64,000 nucleotides of DNA. It comes from JAEUQQ01 sp963697285 (GTDB lineage: Bacteria > Acidobacteriota > Vicinamibacteria > Vicinamibacterales > JAFNAJ01). The stretch's first letter is position 1, and every line of letters begins with the position of its first letter. This document shows positions 9,380 to 18,260 of this stretch, one piece after another. The stretch lies in assembly GCA_963697285.1 (NCBI GenBank), contig CAVONI010000004.1, positions 62,001 through 126,000 of the forward strand, written 5' to 3'. A model generated the notes under the pieces. The model made no database searches, was not told where the DNA came from, and saw only the letters and a list, made by a program, of their open reading frames with translations. A program made the translations under genes and the position numbers.

Positions 9380-10075
9380 ATGAGCCGCCTCCACACCGAG
9401 AAGCACTCGGTCGATCGCATCGGTTGGCTCCGCGCCGCGGTGCTCGGCGCCAACGATGGGATCATCTCGACCGCCAGCCTGATCCTCGGCGTGGCGTCGG
9501 CGTCGGCCGCGCGCGGCGACATCCTGCTGACCGGCGTGGCAGGTATCGTCGCCGGGGCCATGTCGATGGCGGCGGGCGAGTACGTGTCGGTCAGTTCGCA
9601 GTCAGACACCGAGCACGCCGACCTGGCGCGCGAGCGTCGCGAGCTCTCTGACGATGCCGCGTTCGAACTCGACGAGCTGACGCAGATCTACGTCGGCCGA
9701 GGCCTCGAGCCGGGGCTTGCGCGCGAAGTGGCGCAGCAGCTCACCGCGAAGGACGCTCTGGGTGCGCACGCGCGCGATGAACTCGGGATCTCCGAGATCA
9801 CGACCGCGCGCCCCGTGCAGGCGGCGCTTGCGTCGGCCGCCACGTTTGCCATCGGCGCGGCCGCCCCGCTCGTGCTCGTGATCGTGTCGCCGGCGAGCAT
9901 CCTGATCCCCCTCGTGTCGGCGGGGTCGCTCGTGTTCCTCGCCCTGCTCGGCGCCATCGGCGCGCGCGCCGGGGGCGCAGCGGTGCTGGGGCCGACCATC
10001 CGCGTGACGTTCTGGGGCGCCCTGGCGATGGCTCTGACCGCGGGGATCGGCGCGCTCTTCGGCACGGTGGTCTGA
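9380..10075 (+). CDS. VIT1/CCC1-family membrane transporter
   Basis: 231 aa, typical length. The family N-terminus (WLRAAVLGANDGIISTASLILGV) is followed by GVAGIVAGAMSMAAGEYVSVSSQ, a Glu/Asp-rich cytoplasmic segment and three C-terminal hydrophobic segments ending at ALFGTVV. Members export Fe2+ or Mn2+ from the cytoplasm; the substrate here is not determined. It lies 39 bp after the lipoprotein gene. A decayed relative of this gene is found at 27468-27620. Confidence 0.88.
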   Translation: MSRLHTEKHSVDRIGWLRAAVLGANDGIISTASLILGVASASAARGDILLTGVAGIVAGAMSMAAGEYVSVSSQSDTEHADLARERRELSDDAAFELDELTQIYVGRGLEPGLAREVAQQLTAKDALGAHARDELGISEITTARPVQAALASAATFAIGAAAPLVLVIVSPASILIPLVSAGSLVFLALLGAIGARAGGAAVLGPTIRVTFWGALAMALTAGIGALFGTVV

Positions 10076-10113
10076 CGCAGGGCCAGCGCCGTTGCCTGCG
10101 CCCGCTGTTTGAG

Positions 10114-10137
10114 CGCCGCGTGGCGTGCCACGCGGCG
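10114..10137 (+). terminator. Strong GC hairpin after the VIT-family gene
   Basis: Perfect 11-bp arms (CGCCGCGTGGC and GCCACGCGGCG) around a 2-nt loop, 38 bp after the stop codon. There is no T-run, so intrinsic termination is uncertain, but the position fits a 3'-end stabilising hairpin. Confidence 0.45.
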
Positions 10138-10292
10138 GGCCTCGTCACCTAAGATCGCCTTTCCAGATGACTTCTGCGCGATCGTCAGGTCCGATCTCTA
10201 ATGCTCTGACCGCTCTTCTCACGGCGCGACATTTGCTTCGCTGACCTCGCCAAGCAGAGGCTGATTCACTTCATGCAGAGAGAGGTGTCCCC

Positions 10293-10871
10293 ATGATGCG
10301 TCGCCAGTTGTTCACAACTGCCCTGTTGGGCGTCGCCGCCGCGCTGTTGCTGTCCACGGCGCCGGCCGACGCCTATCCGATCACGCACGGGAGCCTCGCA
10401 CAGTTGTCCCCGTTGCCGACCAGTTACGTCGAAGGCGTCGACTTCCTCACGTTTGCTGACCTGGGGACGACGCCACCGTTCGAAGGGAGCGCAACGGGGT
10501 TCCTGCAGGCCGTCGCGAATTTCGGTGGAGCGCCCGCCGACTTCGCGGGCTTCACCCCCGGCAACATCGCCTTGATTGCGCGCGGCGGGCTGGTGTTCTT
10601 CAGCACGAAGGTGAACAATGCCGCGGCGGCAGGTGCGTCAGGAGTGCTGATCTACGACAATGGCCCAGGGTTGATCGGGGTAGACCTTGTTGCCCAGACC
10701 TCGATTCCTGGACTCGTGATCACCCAGGCGCTCGGCCAGAGCCTGCTGGCACAACTCGCCTCGGGCCCCGTCGAAGTGAGCCTGCGCGTCGTGCCGGAAC
10801 CCGCCACGCTGCTCCTGCTCGGCACGGGCCTCGTGGCAGCGGTGCGGCGGCGTGTGAAGGTCTCGGCGTAG
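10293..10871 (+). CDS. PEP-CTERM secreted protein with PA domain
   Basis: 192 aa. Signal peptide about 1-28 (MMRRQLFTTALLGVAAALLL, cleavage near ADA-YP). Residues about 85-160 resemble a protease-associated (PA) domain: GNIALIARGGLVFFSTKVNNAAAAGASGVLIYDN. The C-terminus VPEPATLLLLGTGLVAAVRRR is a canonical PEP-CTERM sorting signal (PEP box, hydrophobic helix, Arg cluster), so exosortase-dependent processing is expected. No exosortase gene is in this window. AGAGAGG precedes the ATG. PA domains usually accompany a protease, but here the domain stands alone. Confidence 0.85.
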   Translation: MMRRQLFTTALLGVAAALLLSTAPADAYPITHGSLAQLSPLPTSYVEGVDFLTFADLGTTPPFEGSATGFLQAVANFGGAPADFAGFTPGNIALIARGGLVFFSTKVNNAAAAGASGVLIYDNGPGLIGVDLVAQTSIPGLVITQALGQSLLAQLASGPVEVSLRVVPEPATLLLLGTGLVAAVRRRVKVSA

Positions 10872-10897
10872 GCAGCCGGCCACAGCGGGAATACAGG

Positions 10898-10930
10898 AAG
10901 GGCCGCCCCGCGAGGCGGCCCTTCGTTCGT
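10898..10930. terminator. Bidirectional terminator hairpin between convergent genes
   Basis: Perfect 10-bp arms AAGGGCCGCC / GGCGGCCCTT around the loop CCGCGA, followed by CTTCGTTCGT. It sits between the PEP-CTERM gene (plus strand) and the DUF6351 gene (minus strand) and could serve both. Confidence 0.7.
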
Positions 10931-10964
10931 ACTGCAAAGCGCTCCGGGAGTGATTTCGCGGCGA

Positions 10965-13307
10965 CTACCAGCCCGGCGGGAGCCCTGCATCAGGCTTGCT
11001 GTAATCGCAGACACCCTGCGGGAAGATGGTCATCAGCATGCCGACGTCGGTGACGGTTGGCACCCACGCACCGTAGAACCCGCGCCCCACGGCGTCAGGC
11101 ACCGGCGTGAGCTGGCACTTGAAGAGGCTCTGCTCGAAGGGCCCGCCAGCGACGCGCCGCGACGTGCTGAACGTCCTGAATCGCTGCGTACAGGCGCCAG
11201 GCGCGTTGCCGTCGATGATGCCGTCCCAGACGGCCGGACCGCTCGCGATCTCGGTCCCGGTCTCGTCGAAACACCGATCGGTGGCGAGCGCCGGCTTGTT
11301 GCCCGCGACGCCGACACCCGGGTTCGCGAAGATGTTGCGCATCCACTCGTCCATCACCGCGAGGGCTTCAGGCGTCTGATCGAACCGCTGGTTGCTCACG
11401 ACTACGTCGGTGAACCAGATCACCTGGTTGCCGGCGTCGCCGTCGGCGTTCAGCATGCGCTTGCGCGACGCGAACGACTGATGCGAGTTGTGCATGTCGA
11501 GTTCGTCCTCGAGGTAGTTGCGCCAGTCGATGATGGGAATGTCGATGTCGCCCATGAACACGAGGCCCGCCCGGTAGACCGCCCGCATCGCCTCGATGTC
11601 ACCCTGCACGCGGGGCGCAGGAACGGGACCGACGCTGTACACCTGGTTTCGCGCGCTCCACGGGTCGAAGTTTGCCGACGTGTGTGGCGGCACGAAGGGC
11701 GACCCCTCCTGCACCATCGCCGGCTGCGGCTTCCACCCGCCGACGACCGCGTTGAGCTTCAGGAATTCGGCCGGCGTGATCTGCCCGCTCGCGACGGCGA
11801 GCAGCCCGTACTGCACGCCGACGTTGTCCCAGTACCGCCGCGCATATCCATCCGCGCCCCGTCCGACGATGTTGACGATGTCGGCGAAGTGCGACCACTC
11901 GGTGGCGGCGATGGCCGACTGCGGCTCGAAGAGGTTCTGGTTCGCGACTCCCCCGTAACGGGGATTCAGTGCCAGCGGAGCCAGCCCGCGCCAGCCGTTG
12001 ATGCACTCGGTCAGACCGAGCCGGCCACCGAAGTAGGGATTGGGAAGCGTGTTGCTGGCCGCGAGTCCCTCGAGGATCGTGCGGTTCGTCCACGTGCCCC
12101 AGCGGGGGTTGGTGCCATCGAGCACGTCCATGTAGAACTCGAGCAACTCGCAGTCGCCGATGTGTACGGCCTGCGTGACCATGTCGGGATACGAGTACTG
12201 CGGGATGGCCGCATCGAGCAGGCCTGGGTGGTTCTGTGCGTAGACGTACTGCTGGATCGCGCCACCCGACCCGCCGACGCCGACCGTATACAACGGCACG
12301 TCGTACAGCTCGATGAAGCGCTCCTTCACCATCAGTGCCGTTTCACCACCCAGTTGCAGGTTGTAGTGCGTGCTGGTGCGGTTGCCCGAGGAGTGCAGGA
12401 TGGCATAACCGCGGGCAAGGCCGACATCGTAGAGCATCGCCGAATTGCTGACGCTTCCCTGCGTGTAACCGATCGCCACGCCACCGTCGAACCGGTAGAT
12501 CACCCGCTTGTTCCAGGCGTCGCGGTTCAGCTCCCACGCGTTGTCGTCGCCGGGCGCAAGCACCGCGATGCTGTAGATGAAGCGGTTGATGGTGCCGCGC
12601 TCCCAGCGGACGATGAAGTCGACCGTGATCCCATCGATGGTCGTGGTCGTCGCCATGTCGGCCGGGCGCGGCAAGCCAGGGACGTACTCCTTCCACGTGT
12701 TCGCCGTCGAGCGGTACCTGAACACGACCTGCGTGGGCGCGGAGCAGTCTCGGCTGAGGCCGATCACGCTGCCCGAGACGGGGTCGAACACCCTCGTGCC
12801 GGTCACCGGATCGTCCGGGATCGGTTGCCCCAGGCCCTGCGTCATCGTCGTGCACACGAAGGGGTACTGGTGCGGGCCCGAGAAGACTGGTCCCGTGATC
12901 GGGTAGTTGGTGAGGGTCATCGACACCGGCGCCGGACGCCCCTTGCCGTTGCCGTTGGCCTTCACCTTCAGGGTGTTCGGTCCGACGAGCAGCCCGTCGA
13001 TGACGCCGGTCAGCATCCTGGTGCCCGGCATCACGCTGAAGTGACTGCGTTGGTCGATGCCGTTGACCCAGACTTCGGCCTGGTGCAACGGAACCGTGCG
13101 CGGCACGAGGATGTGCAGGCGCGCGTCGCCACCGGTCACCTGGTGCGGTGCCGAGGAGACCACCTGCACGACGAAGACGTCACTGGCGGGATTGCTGGTG
13201 GATGGCGACGCCGGCGGCGGAGCCGCTGAGAGCGTCTCGCGCGACATGCTGGCAAGCAACACGACGAGGAGGACGGCCAAGGCCGTGCAGGCAAGGAAAC
13301 GTCGCAT
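10965..13307 (-). CDS. Secreted DUF6351-family protein, alpha/beta-hydrolase-like
   Basis: 780 aa. Signal peptide about 1-30 (MRRFLACTALAVLLVVLL). The N-terminal beta-rich part has the family pattern SSAPHQVTGGDARLHI, then TNYPITGPVFSGPHQYPF. The central part carries VGVGGSGGAIQQYVYAQNHP, which looks like a nucleophile elbow (G-x-S-G-G) followed by an esterase-like helix. I recognise it as DUF6351 by pattern memory. The enzymatic activity is not established; an esterase or lactonase type is an inference from the elbow. The ATG at 13307 is preferred because AAGGCAGG lies just upstream. A strong hairpin lies beyond the stop. Confidence 0.78.
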   Translation of the reverse strand: MRRFLACTALAVLLVVLLASMSRETLSAAPPPASPSTSNPASDVFVVQVVSSAPHQVTGGDARLHILVPRTVPLHQAEVWVNGIDQRSHFSVMPGTRMLTGVIDGLLVGPNTLKVKANGNGKGRPAPVSMTLTNYPITGPVFSGPHQYPFVCTTMTQGLGQPIPDDPVTGTRVFDPVSGSVIGLSRDCSAPTQVVFRYRSTANTWKEYVPGLPRPADMATTTTIDGITVDFIVRWERGTINRFIYSIAVLAPGDDNAWELNRDAWNKRVIYRFDGGVAIGYTQGSVSNSAMLYDVGLARGYAILHSSGNRTSTHYNLQLGGETALMVKERFIELYDVPLYTVGVGGSGGAIQQYVYAQNHPGLLDAAIPQYSYPDMVTQAVHIGDCELLEFYMDVLDGTNPRWGTWTNRTILEGLAASNTLPNPYFGGRLGLTECINGWRGLAPLALNPRYGGVANQNLFEPQSAIAATEWSHFADIVNIVGRGADGYARRYWDNVGVQYGLLAVASGQITPAEFLKLNAVVGGWKPQPAMVQEGSPFVPPHTSANFDPWSARNQVYSVGPVPAPRVQGDIEAMRAVYRAGLVFMGDIDIPIIDWRNYLEDELDMHNSHQSFASRKRMLNADGDAGNQVIWFTDVVVSNQRFDQTPEALAVMDEWMRNIFANPGVGVAGNKPALATDRCFDETGTEIASGPAVWDGIIDGNAPGACTQRFRTFSTSRRVAGGPFEQSLFKCQLTPVPDAVGRGFYGAWVPTVTDVGMLMTIFPQGVCDYSKPDAGLPPGW

Positions 13308-13504
13308 GGGCACCTGCCTTCGGGGGGCGTGGTGGCGAACTGCCAGGCCGTGAATCTACGCCTGCAGCCGGGACGAGATCAATGCGGATTCATGGGAGAG
13401 GGCGTTCCGGGGCTTCCCTGCCGGCGCACGAAGGCAGATGATGGTCGGCACACCAATCAGCCTGGTGATCGCGCCGCAGTGGCGCGACCATCTGGAGGCC
13501 ACCG

Positions 13505-14101
13505 ATGCCCCATCGAGACGACGCCAGCCGGTACATCGAGCATCAGTCGAACCACCCCGGGCCGCACCTCCCGCGACCCGAGGCGTCGGAGCATGCCGCG
13601 GTCTTCGCCGACGAGATCGCGCTGGTGCCCGATGTCGACGACTTCGCCGCGATGTTGCGAGCGCAGGTCGAGACCACTCGCGCGCTGGCCGCCACGTTCG
13701 GCGAGCCGCATGCAGACCTCCGCTGTGCTCCTGACAAGTGGACGGTGCGCGAAACCATCGGTCACCTGTCTGACTGCGAACGCGTGCTCTCGTACCGGTT
13801 GCTTCGCGCCTTGCGCGGCGACAGCGTGACGCTTCCTGGGTTCGATCACGTGGCCTACGTGGGAAGCGGGGCGTTCGAGACGCGCCGCCTCGCGGATGTC
13901 GTCGACGAGTTCGCTGCGGTGCGGGCTGCGACGGTCACGCTGATCGCCAGCGCCGCGCCCGAGCGCTTTGCGTTCAGGCTTCCTGTCGGCAGCGGATCGA
14001 TCACTGCCCGCGCGCTGGCATACCTGATCGCCGGACACGAGCGGCACCACCAGCACCTGCTGCGCACGCGCTACCTGCCCTGCCTGCCCGCGATGCCGTG
14101 A
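13505..14101 (+). CDS. DinB-like (DUF664/DinB_2) metal-binding helical bundle protein
   Basis: 198 aa. The four-helix DinB fold pattern is visible: DKWTVRETIGHLSDCERVL supplies the first His, and AGHERHHQHLLRTRYL near the C-terminus supplies the second His cluster. Members include bacillithiol/mycothiol-dependent transferases and many uncharacterised proteins, so the substrate cannot be assigned. GGAGG 6 nt before the ATG fixes the start. Confidence 0.85.
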   Translation: MPHRDDASRYIEHQSNHPGPHLPRPEASEHAAVFADEIALVPDVDDFAAMLRAQVETTRALAATFGEPHADLRCAPDKWTVRETIGHLSDCERVLSYRLLRALRGDSVTLPGFDHVAYVGSGAFETRRLADVVDEFAAVRAATVTLIASAAPERFAFRLPVGSGSITARALAYLIAGHERHHQHLLRTRYLPCLPAMP

Positions 14102-14217
14102 CCCGTTCGCATACGGCGTGGCGTGGGCGGGCGACCGTTCCGTGCGCGAGCAACCGTGCGCGCGATGCCAGTCAAGGCGGTTGCACGATCGGGACGATGA
14201 TGTGGCCGGTCCTGTAT

Positions 14218-15378
14218 CTATGCCAGCTCCGCGACCGGTGTCGCCCTGAAGCCGTTACCCAGCGGAAACCCCGACGGCGTTCGACACACGATTGAACCGC
14301 TCGACACGGAGACCGCGCCGACGATGTTCCTGACGAACGCCAGGTTCGCCGTGTCAGAGGCGTCCGGGAGCTCGGTCCATTTCGCTTCGTAGAGTTGCAG
14401 CCGCCCGGCGCCTTCGACCACGAAGTCGACCTCGCGGGTGCGGTCACGCCAGAAGAACAGGTTGCCCGCACGCCCCGCGGCCCGCTCCCGGTGGCGGAGT
14501 TGGGCGAACACGAACGTCTCCCACACGGCCCCGGCGGCAGGCGACTGGCGCAAGTCGCCTTCCGAGCGGATGTTGAGGAGCGCACACAGGAGTCCCGTGT
14601 CGGCGAGGTAGAGCTTCGGGCTCTTGACAATCGACTTCGTGCGGTTCGAGAACCACGGCTCGAGCAGGACGACCTGGCCGGAGGTCTCGAGCATCGACAG
14701 CCACTCGTTGGCGGTTGACGGAGCAATGCCGACGTCTCGCGCCAGGTCAGCCTTGTTGAGCAGGTTCGCCGACCGCAGGGCGCAGGCACGGAGAAAGCGC
14801 TCGAAATCGCGCAGGCTGCCAACACGAGTGAGCGACCGGATGTCGCGTTCCAGGTAGGTCGCCATGTACGAGTTGTAGAACGCCAGGACGTCGATGTCGG
14901 GATTCGCAGTGAGTTCGGGGAATCCGCCACGGACGACGGCCGCTTCGAGTGTGGTGTCGGGGGCGGCGGATCGGATCTCGGCAAGCGACAGCGTCTCGAG
15001 TTCGACGATGTCGGCTCGCCCGGCGAGAGATTCCGAGACGCCCCGCATCAGGGTGAACTTTTGGGAGCCGGTCAGGAGGAAGCGTCCGTGACGGCCGCGA
15101 TCAGCATCGACGATCGCCTTGAGGTGGCGGAAGACAGCCGGCGCGTACTGAACTTCGTCGATGATGACCGGAGGAGGATGCCGCTGGAGGAAGGCGACGG
15201 GCTCCTTCTCTGCCTGTTCCGCTTCTGCGGGAAGGTCGAGCGATACGAATGCGTACTTGGGGAAGAGCCGACGCAGCGTCGAGGTCTTGCCGGTCTGCCG
15301 CGCCCCGGTCAGGACGACGACCGGACGAGTCCGGGCCGACCGCCGAAGGCGAGCCTCGACGTCCCGGGGAATCCACAT
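14218..15378 (-). CDS. AAA ATPase with C-terminal DUF4143 domain
   Basis: 386 aa, the normal length. Walker A GARQTGKTS lies at about 25-33, Walker B VIIDEVQYAP at about 70, and sensor-like LLTGSQ at about 100. The DUF4143 domain (about 195-350) includes LYLADTGLLCALL and the nuclease-like EVDFVVEG...LYEAKW pattern. These ATPases are widespread, often mobile and of unknown role. The start codon lies 5 bp from a perfect 11-bp palindrome (15384-15408), and no Shine-Dalgarno sequence is visible, suggesting a leaderless or hairpin-led message under autoregulation. It is not in an operon with its neighbours. Confidence 0.9.
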   Translation of the reverse strand: MWIPRDVEARLRRSARTRPVVVLTGARQTGKTSTLRRLFPKYAFVSLDLPAEAEQAEKEPVAFLQRHPPPVIIDEVQYAPAVFRHLKAIVDADRGRHGRFLLTGSQKFTLMRGVSESLAGRADIVELETLSLAEIRSAAPDTTLEAAVVRGGFPELTANPDIDVLAFYNSYMATYLERDIRSLTRVGSLRDFERFLRACALRSANLLNKADLARDVGIAPSTANEWLSMLETSGQVVLLEPWFSNRTKSIVKSPKLYLADTGLLCALLNIRSEGDLRQSPAAGAVWETFVFAQLRHRERAAGRAGNLFFWRDRTREVDFVVEGAGRLQLYEAKWTELPDASDTANLAFVRNIVGAVSVSSGSIVCRTPSGFPLGNGFRATPVAELA

Positions 15379-15383
15379 GCGCT

Positions 15384-15408
15384 AAATATGCGACGGCGTC
15401 GCATATTT
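15384..15408. promoter_or_regulatory. Palindromic operator upstream of the DUF4143 ATPase
   Basis: Perfect 11-bp arms AAATATGCGAC and GTCGCATATTT separated by GGC. It ends 5 bp before the ATPase start codon. In DNA it looks like a dimer-binding operator overlapping the -10 region; in RNA it would form a hairpin next to the start codon. The AT-rich outer ends contrast with the surrounding GC-rich DNA. Confidence 0.65.
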
Positions 15409-15487
15409 TGCAAATGGCAGCAGCCGCCTCGTGGGCCCGCCGCGCGGCCCATTCCCCGTGGCGGACCTGCGCACACACGAGCCGCGA

Positions 15488-18147
15488 CTACGGCTTCCGC
15501 TTCGCGTCATCCCCCAGTTGCTGCACGGCACGCGATGCATCAGCCTCGGCCTGTCGGATCGCCTCGACGATCGCGGGCATGCGCTGGTCGAGCGTGCGCA
15601 GTTCGTCGAGTGCCTTGTCGGGCGCAAGTTCGATCCGACGCGGTGTTTGCACGGCTGCGACGAGCTCGTCGGGTGACCACCCTCTCGGCCACAGCTGGTT
15701 GAGCGTGCGCATCGAGGCCTCGAGCCGCCTGATGCGGCCGGTGAACCCGCGCGTCAGCGCGTCGGCATCCGCGCCGGTCGCCGACGGCGTGATCCTCACC
15801 TCGGTCGGTTCCGAGGTGCGCGTCCGCGGCAGCACGACGACCGTGGCGAGCGTGCGACCATCAAAATGCCAGTAGGGCGCCGTCGCCGTCTCGGCGTCCT
15901 TCGCAAAGGGCACGGGCGCGTCGCGATACGACACCTCGCGCGGTGGAACGGTGCCCATCAACCTGATCTCGTGGCCGCGCTCGTGGAGCATCCCGGGAAA
16001 TCGCCCCTCCACGGCCCCGATCGACACCGTCACCGTGCCGTCTGCCGATCGTGCATGGCTCACGGGCGTCCACGTGAACGCATCGTGCGAGTAGCCGAGC
16101 GTGTTGCCCTCGTCTTCGTAGACGCGCGTCGTCCCATCTGCCCCCGGGAAGATCGTGAGGATCAGCGGATCGACCGGCTTCTCGCGCGTGTTGCGCATCT
16201 TCGGCTGCATCGGCACGATGGCGCCGGCCTTCACGTAGACGGGGATCTGATCGAGCGTGAACGTGCGTTCGATTTTCGCAGGTCCTTGCAGCACGTCGCC
16301 GGTGAACCACTCGACCCAGGTTCCGGGCGGTAGCCACACGTCACGCACGGTGCGCTCGAGTATCCAGTCGCCGCTCTCGACGATGGGCGCGACCATCATG
16401 CTGTCACCGAACACGTACTGGTCGTTCGCGGCGTACGCCTCGGGCGCGTCGGGCCAGTCGTAGTAGAGCGGCCGGAAGAAGGCGACCCCGCTGTCGTACG
16501 TCTTCCGCGCCTCGGTGTAGAGATACGGGATGAGCGCATAGCGCAGCAGGAACGCGTCTCGCATCACCTTCGCGTGCTCGTCGGGATAGGCCCAGATGCG
16601 GCGCTCCGAACGCGGGTTCTTCGTCGTGTGCGTGCGGAGGATCGGGCTGAACACGCCGAACTGAATCCATCGCGTGTAGAGATCGGGGCCGACCTCACCC
16701 GGCATGTGGCCGCCGATGTCGTGGCTCCAGTACCGCGTACCCGACGTTGGCGGCCGTCGCCGTGAAGTACGGCTGGAAGGCGAGTGACTCCCACACCGAC
16801 AACGTGTCGCCAGAGAACCCGATCTGGTAGCGATGGTTCCCGAGCCCACCCCAGCGGTGGAAGATCAGCGGCCGCAGCCCGCGCCGTTCCATGTCTGACG
16901 TGTGCGTGTAGTTGAGCCACCACGTCGGGTTCACGCCTTCGGCCTTCGTCCTGGATGCCTGCTGCCAGTCGAGCCAGAAGAAGTCCACACCCTGGCGCTC
17001 GAGCGGGTGGTGGAGAATCTCGAGGTAGTTCGTCGCGAACTGCTTGTTCGTGATGTCGAACGGCACGTACTTCTTCGTCGCCGGGATCGATCCCCATGGC
17101 ACGCGCCATCTCGGGGTAGGCCTGCTCGTGCGGCTGCACGCCCGAGGCGGGGTGCAGGTTGAGCGGGGTCCTGAGCCCGCGGCGCTCGCACCACGCGAGG
17201 AAGCCCTCCGGGTCGGGGAACAGCGCGGGATTCCACGTGTAGCCTGTCCAGCCGAGCGAGTGACCCGACTGGTCTTTCTTGTTCTCCCACCACCTGGTGC
17301 CGAACGTGAGGTGCCAGTCCATGTCGATGACGAGCACATCGAGCGGCACGTCATGGCTCTCGAACTCGCGCACGAGGTCCATGAACTCCTGGTCGGTGTA
17401 GCTCCAGTACCGCGACCACCACGTGCCGAACGCAAAGCGTGGCGGCATGGGGATGCGTCCGGCGACACGGGTGAAATCGCCGAGGGCGGCCTTGTAGTCG
17501 TGGCCGTGCGCGAACATGTACCAGTCCAGCGCCTCGCGCGTCGGCCGCGCCATGACCCATGGCCAGTCGGAGTCGTCGAACAGCGGCCGTGCGCTGTCAT
17601 CGACGACCACCCACCCGTCGCGCGACACGAGCCCCGGCTCGAGCGAGGTCGCTCCCTTCACCTCGTCGAGCGTTCGCGTCGTCCCGCGCAGGTTGCCCGT
17701 GTCGGGCGTTCCCGGCCGCCACGTCACCGGCTTGCCGGCGACGACGATCTCGACCGAGAGGTTCCGCGCCGTGAACGTGCCGCTGCCGTCGCGATAGCGC
17801 AGCTTCAGCTTTCCCGTGTCGATCGTCGTCCAGCCGCCAGACGACGAGCGGGTGAACGTTGGCACGGCCAGGCGGCGGTTGAGGAAGACGAGCGACGGTC
17901 GGTCTTCGAACCTGCCGTCGGCAGCCCACTCCATGCGCACGAGTTGCGGCGTGAGCACCGTGAACCGTGCCTGGCCGACGATGATGACTGAAGCAGGGTC
18001 GGCCGTCGAACTCCCGTGGGCAGCCGATGGGGGCTCAGCGTCGGCGCCTGCGGTCGACTGCGGCGAGGATGCGGCCTGCAGGACCCCGAAGCCGGCGACG
18101 TGCGGCGCGACGGCACGCAGTGTCGAAGCGAAGGCGAGGCGGCTCAT
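15488..18147 (-). pseudogene. GH31 glycosidase (alpha-glucosidase/alpha-xylosidase type), two frameshifts as read
   Basis: The reading continues through three frames. MSRLAFASTLRAV to MARAMGIDP runs from 18147 down to about 17085; ATKKYVPFDI to TATAANVGYA runs down to about 16735; YWSHDIGGHMPG runs to the stop at 15488. Each junction is explained by one extra base (near 17083-17085 and 16733-16736). Without them the product is about 885 aa, full GH31 size. Family landmarks are intact: the nucleophile region FFWLDWQQ, the acid/base region GFSGDTLSVWE and YWSHDIGG. GGAGGA precedes the ATG, and the signal peptide should route it out of the cytoplasm. The reading frames are otherwise undecayed, so consensus errors are as likely as a real pseudogene. 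Confidence 0.85.
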
Positions 18148-18203
18148 GATGGTTCCTCCGCACGTGAGCGGCGGCGCCATCTTACGCCCGCGGCGAGACG
18201 GAA

Positions 18204-18225
18204 AGGGCCACCCGGTGGTGGCCCT
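18204..18225 (-). terminator. Terminator hairpin after the glycine-rich PEP-CTERM gene
   Basis: 9-bp perfect arms AGGGCCACC / GGTGGCCCT with a 4-nt loop. Read on the minus strand it is followed by TTTCC, 36 bp after the stop of the gene at 18261-19226. Confidence 0.6.
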
Positions 18226-18260
18226 CCCATCCCTCCTGGTTGCCTGCAAAGGCAATGTGC

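Noticed and set aside
6959..9406. Long antisense frames opposite dsbD and the lipoprotein
   Set aside because: They are the usual high-GC shadows: compositionally biased to Arg/Gly/Asp/His, with no family match and no plausible start.
18148..18255. N-terminal extension of the GH31 gene
   Set aside because: The strong GGAGGA ribosome site and the signal peptide begin at 18147. The extension crosses the neighbouring terminator hairpin.
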